Shown here piece by piece: positions 24,064 to 35,256 of a DNA stretch of 64,000 nt. The number at the start of each line of letters is the position of its first letter. Within the stretch, counting starts at the first letter, position 1. Source of the stretch: Colocasia esculenta (taxonomy: Eukaryota; Streptophyta; Magnoliopsida; Alismatales; Araceae); contig CM024753.1 in NCBI GenBank assembly GCA_014218235.1, forward strand, positions 178,536,348 to 178,600,347, written 5' to 3'. The notes beneath the pieces were generated by a model. That model worked only from the letters and a program-made list of their open reading frames with translations, ran no database searches and was not told where the DNA came from. Made by a program: the position numbers and the translations under genes.

Positions 24064-26591
24064 TGTAACATCACTCCTTTTCCTTGGTCAGTCACCTTCT
24101 ATTGAAGGTCGCGACTCTTGGGCTGTCACCTTCTAAAGGCGATAGGATGGCCATCGCATTCTGGTTTGGAACACGACGGGCATGTTGTCGTGTTCAGCCT
24201 CTGACCGCAGCATGCATCCTTGTCGTTTTGCTGTCGGGACAGACGGGACAAGTGTCAACCACTGACATGATGTATGCGACGGGTCAGGTGTCGCGTTCAT
24301 GGTGTCAGGGCTACAAGGGTGACACGTGGCATTTCTGTTGGTCAGGTTGACCTTGACCATGGGATCGCGACGTGTTGGCCGTCGCATTCACTTGAGTGAA
24401 CGTGACAGGCTAGTTGTCGCGTTCTCATCTCCGAAGCTTAAATGGTCACAGGCCTGAGAACAACCCCATTTCTTCCCCTTCAGCTGGTGTTCTTCTTCCC
24501 CCAGCCTTCTATTGCCTGTGGTCCATGGAAAGCTTGGAGGGGAGGAGTCCTTGGGTGGCTTGTGAAGGTGGGTGTTGGGTTGCTCTTGTGTGGCATTGTG
24601 CGTTGGTTTGAGATCTTCCTTCTCAACTATCTTCCTCTCTGTGGCATTCTTCCTTTGGTAATCCTCTTCCTCGGCTTGTGAAGGACATTCATGGCTCGTG
24701 GATGGCATCTTCGTGGAGCTTGGAGCGAGAAGGAGGGTTGCTTGCCTATGAGAAAGCCCCATTGGGGTGGATCTTCGTTTTGAGGTAGGGACCCCATGCT
24801 TTCCCCCTAGTTCTACCATGCTAGGGCACCCAAACCCCTTCTCCAAGCCTTAGAACCCATGCTAGGATATGCATTGTGGTTGTGGTTCTTGTGGGATGAT
24901 TGCATACTTGGTTTCATGCTTGGAACGAGGTTTGTTTGATGAGGGTTACATGTTTGCATGTGAGGTTAATTGAGTGTAGATCCTTTCCTTGACATGCATG
25001 GGTGTTTATAAGGGTGGTTTGATGCTATTTAAGCTGTTTTCATCGTTATCCATGCCCCCCTCCCCTTGGTATATTCGGATTGGTGGTGCATGGCTTGAAG
25101 GTGGTGTCCTCGGGTGTGCAAAACCTGCAGTCGCGACACAGTTGGTGTCGCAATCCAGGTCGTGACAGCCCGATATGTCGCCTTCCAGTTGAGGAAGCGA
25201 CGCCCACCCTGTCGTGTTCTGGTCACGACAGGGTGGCTGTCACCTTCTCTTTGGGTTTCACCGGGTGTCGTGAGAGGTTCCAGGTAGACACATGGACCTC
25301 TGCCTGTGGTCACCTGATCACGACAGGTTCCTTGTCGCCTTCTGGCTCAGTCGCGACAGACAGGTTTTCGCCTTCAGGTGGCGACAGCCTGTGCGTCGCC
25401 TTCTCAGACAGAGAAGGGGCTTGCCGACCTGTTCGGAGTTTTCCTTCTGCTGCGACTCTGTTTCTTGGCACCAGTGTTGTTCCTAGTATAGTGCTACTCT
25501 AGTCTTTGCCCAGTGCTAGGCACTTGAGGGCTTGTCCGAGAGACAGGTTGTTACCGTTACCTGGACCCCCGGTCCCCGTGCACCTGTTAGAGGGAGTTCT
25601 CCAGGCGGCGGGCGAGCTCGAGTCATGAACTCTGGTAGAAGATGGGAAAATGGTGGGGATAGCAGTGTAGAGTCATTTGTAGAGCTCTCTTAGCTAAGTC
25701 TGGGACACCGCGGTAGTTGGTGGCTCTTCCGGCGCAGATCAACTAGTCCTTCTTCTCACTGCCTCACTCTACATGGTTCTGGAACCATTTAGAGGGACCA
25801 AGCGTGAGACTGTAGTCCGGCCAGACTACGTCAGTTGTGGTTACTTTAGTTCCGCGTCTCACTCCGACGGGAGGTGTTAGCCATGGACTGTCGGTCGAGG
25901 GTAAGGCGCGTGGCACACCTGACTGGTTGACTAGTGCAGTGTTCTGTAGCTAGTGTCTCTGTCCAAGCAGTTGTTTACTGTCTATGTTACAGCCTTGGGT
26001 TCTTCCCAGTGTCGTGGTTTACACGAGTTTTCCAGTCACAACGTTTAGCTAAGACCGTAGACCGTGTAGTTTCTTTACGCTTCCGCACTTTACTCTGTTA
26101 GTAGGATAGATTACTGCCTTATTTAATTATTACACATATAGATCTATTCTGCTGTTCGAACCAGTGGGAGATTGGTAGTCCCTACTGGGCTTCTTCGTGA
26201 AGCTCATTCCCTCTCTTACAGGTGAGACTTCACAGCAGAACCCTCCGCGGCGGGCTGAGAAGACGGGGCTGTAGTAGACGGCATCTTCCATAAGCAGTGT
26301 TCCCCAGATCTTGTGTACTTCACCCTCGGGGTATGCCCCTAAGGGACTTGTTATCCCCTTTATTTACTGCACTTGTACTTTACTAGTTTGGGACTGTACT
26401 AGACTTGTACATCATGTTGGACTCCTTCCTTCACTTGTTGGTACTTTTAGTGTGTTTTGTCATTATTTATCTCCGTTACATATCTTGTTAGACTGGTCCG
26501 TTAGCCCTTCCGGGTCTCCGGGCCCGTGGGCGGCGGTGCCGATAGTTGGATCCTTGGTGGGAGCCGAGGTCCGAGCATCGGGGCCGTTACA
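24064..26591 (+). mobile_element. Solo LTR S1 (2528 bp) in element C gag
   Basis: Starts TGTAACATCAC, ends GGGGCCGTTACA, and is flanked by perfect 5-bp ATGCC duplications with no internal region. It arose by LTR-LTR recombination. It is related to, and inverted relative to, the LTR of element A (1805 to about 6130), and shares the CpG-rich GCGAC...GTCGC motifs (24130-25420). ORFs inside have no recognisable domain. Confidence 0.93.
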
Positions 26592-27060
26592 ATGCCAATC
26601 ACCTTGTCAGCACTGAGAAGATGAAGGCGAGGTGATTTCTTAATGGGTTCAAGCTTTCTTACATTACTCAACTTGCACCACTTGACATCCAAGTCTATGC
26701 CGATATGGTCAAGAAGGCTCAACTTCTAGAGGGTGCGACCGATCTCACTGATCGCATCAAAGGAAGAGTCATCAAGAAGGAACAAGCCTCATATTCCTCA
26801 AGCAGATCAACCAACGGCAAGAAATGGTCGTTTAGCATCACTGATGGGCCAAGCCAAGAGCGGAAGCCCAAGATCTTCACCCCCTCCGCCCCAAACAAGC
26901 CCAAGTGCAAGCATTGTAACAAGCTTGGTCACACTGCGGAAGAGTGTTGGAGGAAAGTTGGTGCATACCTGCATTGTGGGAGTCGAGAGCATCGCATTCC
27001 CGACTGTCCCATGCTCAAGGAGAATGAGAAGCGTCCTACTTGATAGAAGAAGCAGGGCAA

Positions 27061-28027
27061 ACTCCAAGCTGTCCAAGAAACAGAAAACACCGAAGAAGGT
27101 TTAGTGGTGGAAGGTACATTACAAATCTTTTCTCAATCAGCATTTGTTTTGTTTGATACTGGCGCTACACATTCCTTCATATCACAAGCATTTGCTGATA
27201 CCCTAGGGGAGAAAGCCCAATTGAACAAATATTTTCCATTAACTGATGTAATGATTGGAGAACTCAATCTAAGAGCTGACCTGGTGTGTATGCCCATGGA
27301 AAGCTATGATGTCATATTAGGAGTCGATTGGCTATCCACTTATGGGGCTAGTGTTGATAGTAGAAGAGGGAAGATTTCATTTAGCGAATTCCCAAAGTTG
27401 ACCTTCACGGGACGAAGACATAAGAGACTCTTGTCTCTAGTCTTTGCTATTCGTGCACAAGGCATGATAAGGAAAGGATGTGTGGCATTCCTTGCCGCTA
27501 TAGTAGTTGAAAAGAAAGCACCCAAGGTAGCAGACATACACATAGTGCAAGACTACTCCGACGTTTTCCCTGATGAGCTGCCAGGCATTCCACCTGAACG
27601 AGATGTAAATTTCTCTATCGATCTGATCCCTGGAGCTGCACTGGTGTCACATCAGCCTTATAGAATGTCTCCGACCGAATTGAAGGAAATAAAGGAGCAA
27701 TTGATGGAGTTGCTGGAGAAAGGCTTCATCAGATTGAGTACTTCTCCTTAGGGAGCACCCGTTCTATTTGTCAAGAAGAATGAGGAAACTATGAGATTAT
27801 GCATTGACTACAGGCAGTTGAACCAGCTTACTATCAAGAACAAATACCCTCTGCCTCGTGTCAATGAATTATTTGATCAAATATCTGAAGCTAAGTATTT
27901 TCCTAAGATTGACCTTAGGTCTAGATATCAACAGATGAGAATCAAAGATGCAGATATTTATAAGACAGCTTTCAAGAGCAAGTATGGACATTATAAATTT
28001 ATTGTTATGCCTTTTGGTCTAACCAAT
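27061..28027 (+). pseudogene. Element C protease and RT N-terminus
   Basis: The retropepsin has the active-site word LFDTGATHSF (about 27140) and the ILGVDWLSTYG block (about 27318). The RT linker and thumb-side start follow (YRMSPTELKEIKEQL). The TAG near 27750 breaks the frame, then RT resumes with CIDYRQLN, KNKYPLPR and FGLTN. The frame is cut at 28027 by insertion of element B and continues at 38628. Confidence 0.9.
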
Positions 28028-31020
28028 TGTAGTATCACAGAAAATCCTTTAATTAAAAAATGTTGGATAAATTGAAAATTTATTTATTAATAAATCTAAA
28101 CTAGTTAAAAGGATACGCATCATTATTGCATGCATAAAAACTCACATAAAAATTTTGTAAAAATAATAGTTATACTTTAAATAATGTTCTTTAATGACCC
28201 ATCAAGAAATTTGGGCATAGAAAAATCATTTGGACTAAGTTTAAGAATTTATGCAACTTATTATCGTAATTAAGGAGTAGGTCAGAGAACCCATTATCAC
28301 ATGTACCAATGTATATTATAAATCAAAATAAACATATGGGTAGACTTTAAACAATATGGGTTGATAACCCATTATGAGAATTGAACCAATGGATAAATTT
28401 GTCACATGAATAAATTCTCTAATAAAGGGATAATTAAAACCCATTAAGTAAATTAAGTATATATGTTGTACAATTGAGCCATACATAAGTTATCGGGAGA
28501 AAAGCAAGCGCCCAAATAATGGATAAAGGTTAGAAATATTAGGATAAATAATATTAAATTGAATTGAAATAAGAAATTTATTGAATAAATATGATAATTA
28601 GATTTAAATTAGAATAAATGGTGAATAAATAGAATTAAACTAAAACCCATTAAGGTAAATTAGGGAATGGGTTATACTAATGTGCCAAGCATGAATAGAT
28701 GGGCCCAATTGTGAAGAGCCCAATTTGGATGGGAGATCTTTTTGCCTAAATTCCGAGTTAAATAATTAATAAATTAAATAAGGGTAAGTCCTCATCCCAT
28801 CCCTAACCCATTACCCACGAGATTAGACCTCTCATATAGCCTATTTAGTGGATAAATAATAGGATTTAGGTTGATAATTATGGAATTTTAGAGTTTGAAG
28901 AGAAGATGAGAGTTTTAAGGTTATATGACTCTTTAAGCATACAAGACAACCTCAATTCATCTCCACCCTACCCTAGAACGTTGCTGAAGCTCTGGGAGAT
29001 GAGGAAAGGAGGCTGAGGACGAGGAGCAGAAGGAAAGGCTTGGGGGATAAGAGATTTCATCTTCTACTTTGTCTTAAACCCTAGGTTTTCTTTACAGCAC
29101 AAAAAGATAGGCAATCTCTTAAGCACAAATCGATTAACTTCGGCCATAGGTAGCCCATACATCCATCTTTGAAAGCCCCATGATTTTCTTAATTTTTGTT
29201 GCTCCACAAAAGAGTATTAAATGCTCTAATCTCTATTCTCATCATGTACCCGAACCTACATGTTTGCTTTCAATTCATAAAAAGACTTGATCCCATGCCT
29301 CAGAGATTTTTTCATAGATATTGCATGATGTTAGGGTTCTAATGATCCTATTTTCCCCAATTTTCTTCATGCATCCTATGCTAATTAAATTGTTTTCCAT
29401 GGCTGTGTATGTCTTAGGTCACTGAAATGTAACCTAATTAAAGCATGTCCAATCCATGCCTATTTTCTAATTACTCATGTCTATTGATAGATCTACGTGT
29501 CTACTTTCATCTAAAACTAGTTTCATGATTTTTGGACATTCTTACAATTTTTTATCGATTTTTCAATATCCCTGTGTCATACTATAGAGGGTTGGACCGA
29601 ACCTGAAAAGCGGATGATTTCCCTTTTGGGTTTCGGGACACCTTCTGAAATCGCGACGGCCCGACCCGTCGCGATCTCAGAAGGGTCGCGACAGGCCTGA
29701 CCGTCGTGTCTTGAATGCAACGGCCAGACCCGTCGCGATTCCCGACGGCTTACACAGACCGGCTCGGTTCAAGCAGAATGCGACTGGTCGCTATGACGTG
29801 ACCTGAAACGTGACGGGTACCCCAGTCGCGATTTCAACATATCAGCCAGAACCCTAATTTGCTTATATAACCGTGATCTTTACCCCATTTAAACCCTATT
29901 AACTTTAATTAAGCACTTTTATGAATACTAATGATCTGTTAAGCAACATTGGGTATTATTTACATATTTTTAATTAATTTAAAAGCTATGTGCACAATTG
30001 TACATGCTCTCATGATTATCTTACACTTGCACACACTTAACATAAATGTTTGCCATGAGACCATATTAATTTACTCAATAATGCATCTAGTAATTAAGTA
30101 TAATTATTCACTTAATTTCCCAATTATTTAAATGATACTTGTCTTCGTTTTATTCGCGTGAATTGTACACCGTTATCGCGTCCCTCTACCATCAAACACT
30201 CGAGGCAAGACAAACAACATTTTGTTACACACTTTTTCTTGGCATGGACCACCTCTCCGTTGGGAATAATCCTGACCGGATCAGGGACTCCTTATCAAGT
30301 CCTCCGTAAGTCTTCTTGGCTTTGGCGGACGTCCATTGCCGATGAACTGGTTGTACCTTTAAAACCCTTTACACCCTTAGGGATTAGCACGATCCTAAAG
30401 ACCTTAGTTGTTCTCTCTTATCTTGAAGATCACGCCGAAACTCTAGCCTGTGTTCATAGGCACGGCTAATGGGCGGTTGTGACTTCTACCAGACTGCCAG
30501 CACAAGACTTAGTGTTGTGCAACTGTTACTATCGCTTGTTTATCGACATTTTACGTATATGTCCCTATCTCATCTACTATCTCTATACTCTCATCTATTC
30601 ACATTCTCTCTACACTCTCGTCTATTCGTCAATTACTCTTATCTCTTCTTGGTATTCTATTTGGCCATTAATTAATTGTCTAAGATAACAAACATAACCA
30701 ATGCCAGGCAATAGGGCCCGGTCTGGTCCTGGGGAGAGCGCCTGAAGAGTGTCATTTTCCCATGGAAGTCAACATGATCAGGGTGTGTATGGCATACACT
30801 CAGCGCCATTTAATACTATCAAGATTTAATCTATGACAGTCAATCAATCACTATACTATATTCTCTCGATTGATAAAATGATCGACCAATCGTTACATGC
30901 TATCGTTACTAGTGCACTTTTGTGCAACCATATACACTCTCATTATAGGGTCAATCATTTATCATACTAGTTTTGCATTATTCTTTTTGAATGTATTATC
31001 GCTCTCTTGCTATCATCTGA

Positions 31021-33775
31021 TGTAACATCCGGAAATTTTATCTATTAGAAAACGGTGAATAATTAGATTGTTAAACATAACTACTATCATGAGATGTAAT
31101 TAACTCTAATTTAGAATTAATTTATATTAGTAAATGTTATTCCAGTAACGTATTGAGGGGTGCGCGCTCCGACAAGGCGACACCGGAATTCTGTAACGAA
31201 AATAAAATCCAAAAATATCATAATTTCCAGAAAAATATGGTGATATCAGAAATATAAATATCCAGATTTGTTGACGTGCGGATTTCGAGATTAAGTCGAC
31301 ATAACTATTTTTCGGGTAATTTTTCACCTAGTGCAAAATAAATTCTAAAATCACCATAATTTGTAAAACCATTACATTAGCCTATGGATGAAATTTCAAC
31401 ACAAATGGACATCATTTGAATATGTTTACATGAGGATCTTTGGGCCAGCTGAATTATGGGCGAATTACGGTGGGAATTTTCCTGGGAATTTTTAGTGCCT
31501 ACGTGTGAGGCACTGGGAAGGCCAGCACACAAGGGGCTGAGGTTAACACGTATTTACATGAGGTGTTCAGATGTGAAGGGTGCATGTTTAACGTGTCGAT
31601 AGTAAAAACCAAATGGTTTTTACTGTGACACACCAAGGGCCTGCGTGTCCTCATACATGGGAGCTTTGCTGAGTTATAAAAACCTCCCCATAACCAGCAT
31701 ACTAGTCTTTCCAACGCTAGCATCTACTGGGTCTCCATCCTGCTCTTGCACTCTTCTTCAGTTCTTGTCCTTCTACTGTTGCTGCTGTTGTGCGTGCACC
31801 TTGGTGCTGGTGGGTAGCTACCGTAGCTGCTCTTGCTGTTGATGTTGCTTCTACTCCTGTTGCAAATGTGTTTGAAACCTTGTCGAGCCTTCCTCCTGCT
31901 GGTTGTGGGTTTCTTGTTAAGAGGAAGTGAAGGATTCATCCTTTAAATCAAGTAGGTTTCTCTCTTCTTTTCTCAGTCCTTATCTCCGACCTTTGCCAAA
32001 GAGTTCATGATCACCTACATACTTGCCTTTAAATTTATTAATCCTCTTATGAACTGCATATCTATCTTTTGAAATCGTGTTTTAGTATATGTGTCAGTAA
32101 GTTCCCCTACGACTCTTTTTCCATTCCTTGTTTTATACTTATGCTTTCCACTTGTACAACCCATGTTCCTATTTGTTCCATGTTCTATAGGTTCCTTCCT
32201 ACGTTTCTTCTCCAAATCTCCTTATGTTAAGAAATCCAGATTTAGGCATTAGACCATGTTCACACTTGTCACTGATTCTGGAAAACATCATTAGAATGGT
32301 GTTTCCATTCCTTATCATCATATTTCCAAATAGTGTTCATGACACCCTAAGTGTGTGATGGAAATCTTCTTATTAGTTGCATGAGAACATATCTCAGAAT
32401 AAGTGATGTTTTGTCCATCACTTTGTTGTAATTGTACATGTTTCAGTTGTCCCTATTATTCTATTTGATTCCTTCATATAGAGTAGTGTGTAGAGGTGTG
32501 ATTAAGCCCCTCTTTGATGTGTTAATCATGAATAAGTTCATAGGAACATATAGGAGAGCCTTTATAGGTATGTAACTACATTTCCAGAAGTTGGTCTTGC
32601 GGCTGTCGACAGATAGAAGGCATCTGTCGACATGCCTTAAGTTTCTAGAACCCAGAATTCTGGAAAAGTAGTAGTTGTCGATAGATAACTCTTAGCTGTC
32701 GACAAATGGCTGTCGACAGATAGCCTTTAGCTGTCGACAGATACAGTCCTGTTGTGTTTTTAGAACTAATCCTTGTCCCATTCCTTGAAGATTCACTATA
32801 CTATTGACCCTATGAGTTGTTTATTTCATTTCCTTGGATTCTAAACTACTTTATGATCAATATAATTTGATTATTCATTCATCAAACTATCCTTTGAATT
32901 TCTATTCCTATTGTGCTCATGAAATATAACTTATGATCTGAAGATAGTGCTCTCTTTAAAGAGGGTTTATGATCACTTGTGGTAGCACCAGTCACTTGTG
33001 ATCAGCTGTGGGCGACAGTTTGTAGGTAAATCCGAGTCAATGGACAGTGGGTACTAACCCCGTTCTTACGCAATGAACAAGATCCAAGGTGCTAGAATCG
33101 CCTAGGCACTGAGGATGTATTTATGTTATTTATTAACCTCTTGAGAGCAGTATGATGCCTGTCGAATTCATTTCCGAATCAAGTTATGATCTGAATTTTT
33201 GTAAGACATATGTGACTTCTGTTCTGAGATTCGTTTGAGCCCATTATGAAACCAACTTGGGCTACATGTTTATGTTAAGTATAAATTTCATGAGCATGTA
33301 TGATTTGATCAATATACACACTTTCTGAATACTCACTTAGTTCTGCAATTGAAACTCCTATCTTTACGCTTACTTTCACCTACTGAGTACTCTGACTCAT
33401 GCCTTTCTTTCCTCCACCCCCTTTCAGATTGGAAGTAAGTGCAATCTCAGCTACAGATGATTCACAATTTCGCTGGTGATGAAGAAGACATGAAGAAGAG
33501 TAGCATAGTTTTTGTAGTTTTTTAGAGATTTTGTTGTATTGTTAAGAGTCTAAAGAGAGAAAGCTTGACTTTATGTAATTAATGGGTGATAATACCTAGT
33601 TACTCTGTTAATGTATAGTACTTTCAAAGATGCCTTTGTGGAATGGTTTTCCGGTCTTGTGCATTACACAGATTTGTCTGCCCATAACAAAATTGGTCAG
33701 CGTAACCCCTCTTCCGATCTAGAGTTATGTGATATGTATATGTGTGTGTGTGTGAGGTCGGAGGAGGGTGTTACA
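31021..33775 (+). mobile_element. Solo LTR S2 (2755 bp) in element B 5' LTR
   Basis: Starts TGTAACATCCGG and ends GGAGGGTGTTACA, with perfect TCTGA duplications at 31016-31020 and 33776-33780. The matching uninterrupted site is at about 38130 in the 3' LTR of B. It has a TATA-like GTTATAAAAACC near 31674 and a set of paired CTGTCGACAG palindromes at 32603-32740. No coding domain is seen. Its family is not identified; the LTR start and end resemble Ty3/gypsy rather than the copia element above. Confidence 0.92.
32603..32740. promoter_or_regulatory. Paired CTGTCGACAG palindromes (solo LTR S2)
   Basis: Six sites start at 32603, 32624, 32675, 32696, 32710 and 32731. Three are perfect and three differ by one or two bases. 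They form three pairs, each spaced exactly 21 bp. This is the same arrangement as in the copia LTR, in an otherwise dissimilar LTR. Confidence 0.8.
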
Positions 33776-34265
33776 TCTGACATTACTCTCTTGTCTATAC
33801 TTGATCGTTCTCACTAGTTATCCTGCTTTACAAGACATTAATTACTTAAAGCATGCCTGTTTACACGAGATATTAAGTCCTACTGAGCGTTACCGCTCAC
33901 CCTGCGCTATTGTTGAATGTGTTTCAGGTAAGCGGATGATGACCTTACACACACCAACGGGAAGGGACTAGAGTGATGAGCAACCTGGAGTCTTAGCGAT
34001 GGAGTGACTTTAGTATCATAGAGTTTAGTTAGATATTTGTTTAAATATCCTTTTCAATGTAACGATGTCTTTGAGCCCTATGTTTTGGCTCTGAATTAGT
34101 GGTTGTAATAGTTTAAGTGAATTATCAATAAAATGAAGAGTTTATTACAATTATTCTTCATTTGATACTCTGATTTTTGCGACTGTATGCGTAATTTACG
34201 TTACCATACACTTTGCTCACGTCCCCCCGATTTATTCCACTGCTAAATTGGCGGGGCGTGACAGT

Positions 34266-34277
34266 TGGTATCAGAGC
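34266..34277 (+). other. Element B primer-binding site (tRNA-iMet)
   Basis: TGGTATCAGAGC two bases after the 5' LTR end. Confidence 0.9.
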
Positions 34278-34480
34278 CTAGGATGTCCTTATTAGGATAT
34301 TTTAAGTCTAGGATGTTCTAGGTGAACTGCCATGACACGTGTCTAAGTCAAACCACCATACCTATGTGAGGATTGGGTAGGACCATGGTTAAGAAATAAA
34401 TACATTTATCTATATATATGTATCTACTTAATATTACTTTAGCATCCTAATGCCAACCTTATTCCTGAAGGAACTCTTAA

Positions 34481-35179
34481 ATGGATGTCGAACGTACGCC
34501 ACTGCAAGACAAGATGAGGTCAACCCAAAAGCTAGTTCGGGCGTGTCGGAAAGCCACCCAACTACTAGAAGAAGCCTTAAGAACGACCAAAAAGATTAGA
34601 AAAGCAACAAAAAAGAATGGGAAGAGAAGACACAACCATGGCAAGGAGGAAAATCCACAGAAGGAACATAGCGAGAATTTTTACAAGATCATTTGCCTTC
34701 ATTGTAGTAAGCCGGGTCATGTGGCTAAGGAATGCTGGCGAAGAGTGGGTGCATGTCTACGTTGTGGAAGTTTGGAGCATCGGATACAAGACTGTCCCCT
34801 CTCAAAGGAAATACCCACTGGCACCAAAGCTCTGAACCCTATGACAAAAGAGAAGCAACCAAATAGTGGCAAGAGAAAAATAAAGAATAAGAAGAAGGAC
34901 ACGCAACTAGCCCATATTCATGAAGGACGATGCAAGCACTGCAATAAGGTAGGCCACATATCAGAGGAATGCTGGGGGAAAGCAGGCGCTTGCCTACGCT
35001 GCGGAAATCGCAATCATCGCATTTCCAAGTGCCCTATACTGAAGGAGCAGGAGAAAGAGAAACGCCTGACTGGGCAAAAGAAGTCTGACCGACTTCGAGC
35101 TATGCAGGAAGTTGAGACCACCAAGGAGGATGGAGTCGTGGAAGGTAACTCTAAACTTACAATGATTAATACATTTTAA
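34481..35179 (+). CDS. Element B nucleocapsid-like ORF with four zinc knuckles
   Basis: Intact 232-residue ORF from the ATG at 34481. It is very basic (Lys/Arg-rich) in residues 30-65. Four CX2CX4HX4C knuckles follow in two pairs: Cys72/75-His80-Cys85, Cys92/95-His100-Cys105, Cys151/154-His159-Cys164 and Cys171/174-His179-Cys184. The pairs are spaced 79 residues apart, and each has the same CWxxxGACLRCG linker. It lacks the upstream capsid domain seen in element C. The related element C gag has one pair only, so the second pair looks like an internal duplication. An RNA-packaging role in trans is plausible but inferred. It is the only uninterrupted retroelement ORF in the window. Confidence 0.75.
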   Translation: MDVERTPLQDKMRSTQKLVRACRKATQLLEEALRTTKKIRKATKKNGKRRHNHGKEENPQKEHSENFYKIICLHCSKPGHVAKECWRRVGACLRCGSLEHRIQDCPLSKEIPTGTKALNPMTKEKQPNSGKRKIKNKKKDTQLAHIHEGRCKHCNKVGHISEECWGKAGACLRCGNRNHRISKCPILKEQEKEKRLTGQKKSDRLRAMQEVETTKEDGVVEGNSKLTMINTF

Positions 35180-35239
35180 AGCATGAAATGATGATTCATA
35201 TGTAACCGAAGTAGTCGTGAAATTTGGGGACCAAATTCT

Positions 35240-35256
35240 TTTTAAGTGGGGGAGGA
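35240..35256 (+). other. Element B polypurine tract
   Basis: TTTTTAAGTGGGGGAGGA-type purine-rich stretch directly before the 3' LTR start TGTAGTACCCC at 35257. A similar tract precedes the 3' LTR of element C at 41055-41067. Confidence 0.75.

Larger units (their letters stand above)
23591..27060 (+). pseudogene. Element C gag, split by solo LTR S1
   Basis: The ATG at 23591 opens a gag with an early stop and frameshifts. The retrotransposon gag domain is clear at 23716-24063 (WLKEIEHIFRVMQC, ARAWWESVEATW, FKEQFNPKYF). It is cut by S1 at 24063 and resumes after the ATGCC duplication at 26592 (FLNGFKLSYITQLAPLDI). It ends with zinc knuckles at about 26899-27010: the first (CKHCNKLGHTAEEC) is intact, and the second has lost its first cysteine (YLHCGSREHRIPDC). 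The capsid and nucleocapsid arrangement is normal for Ty3/gypsy, but the gene is not functional. Confidence 0.85.
28028..34263 (+). repeat. Element B 5' LTR (interrupted by S2)
   Basis: TGTAGTATCACAG...GGCGGGGCGTGACA. Without S2 and one duplication it is about 3.48 kb, against 3.37 kb for the 3' LTR. Most of the difference is a longer CpG-rich tract at 29650-29830. That tract contains a perfect 10-bp inverted repeat, ATCGCGACGG (29650) and CCGTCGCGAT (29666). Confidence 0.9.
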
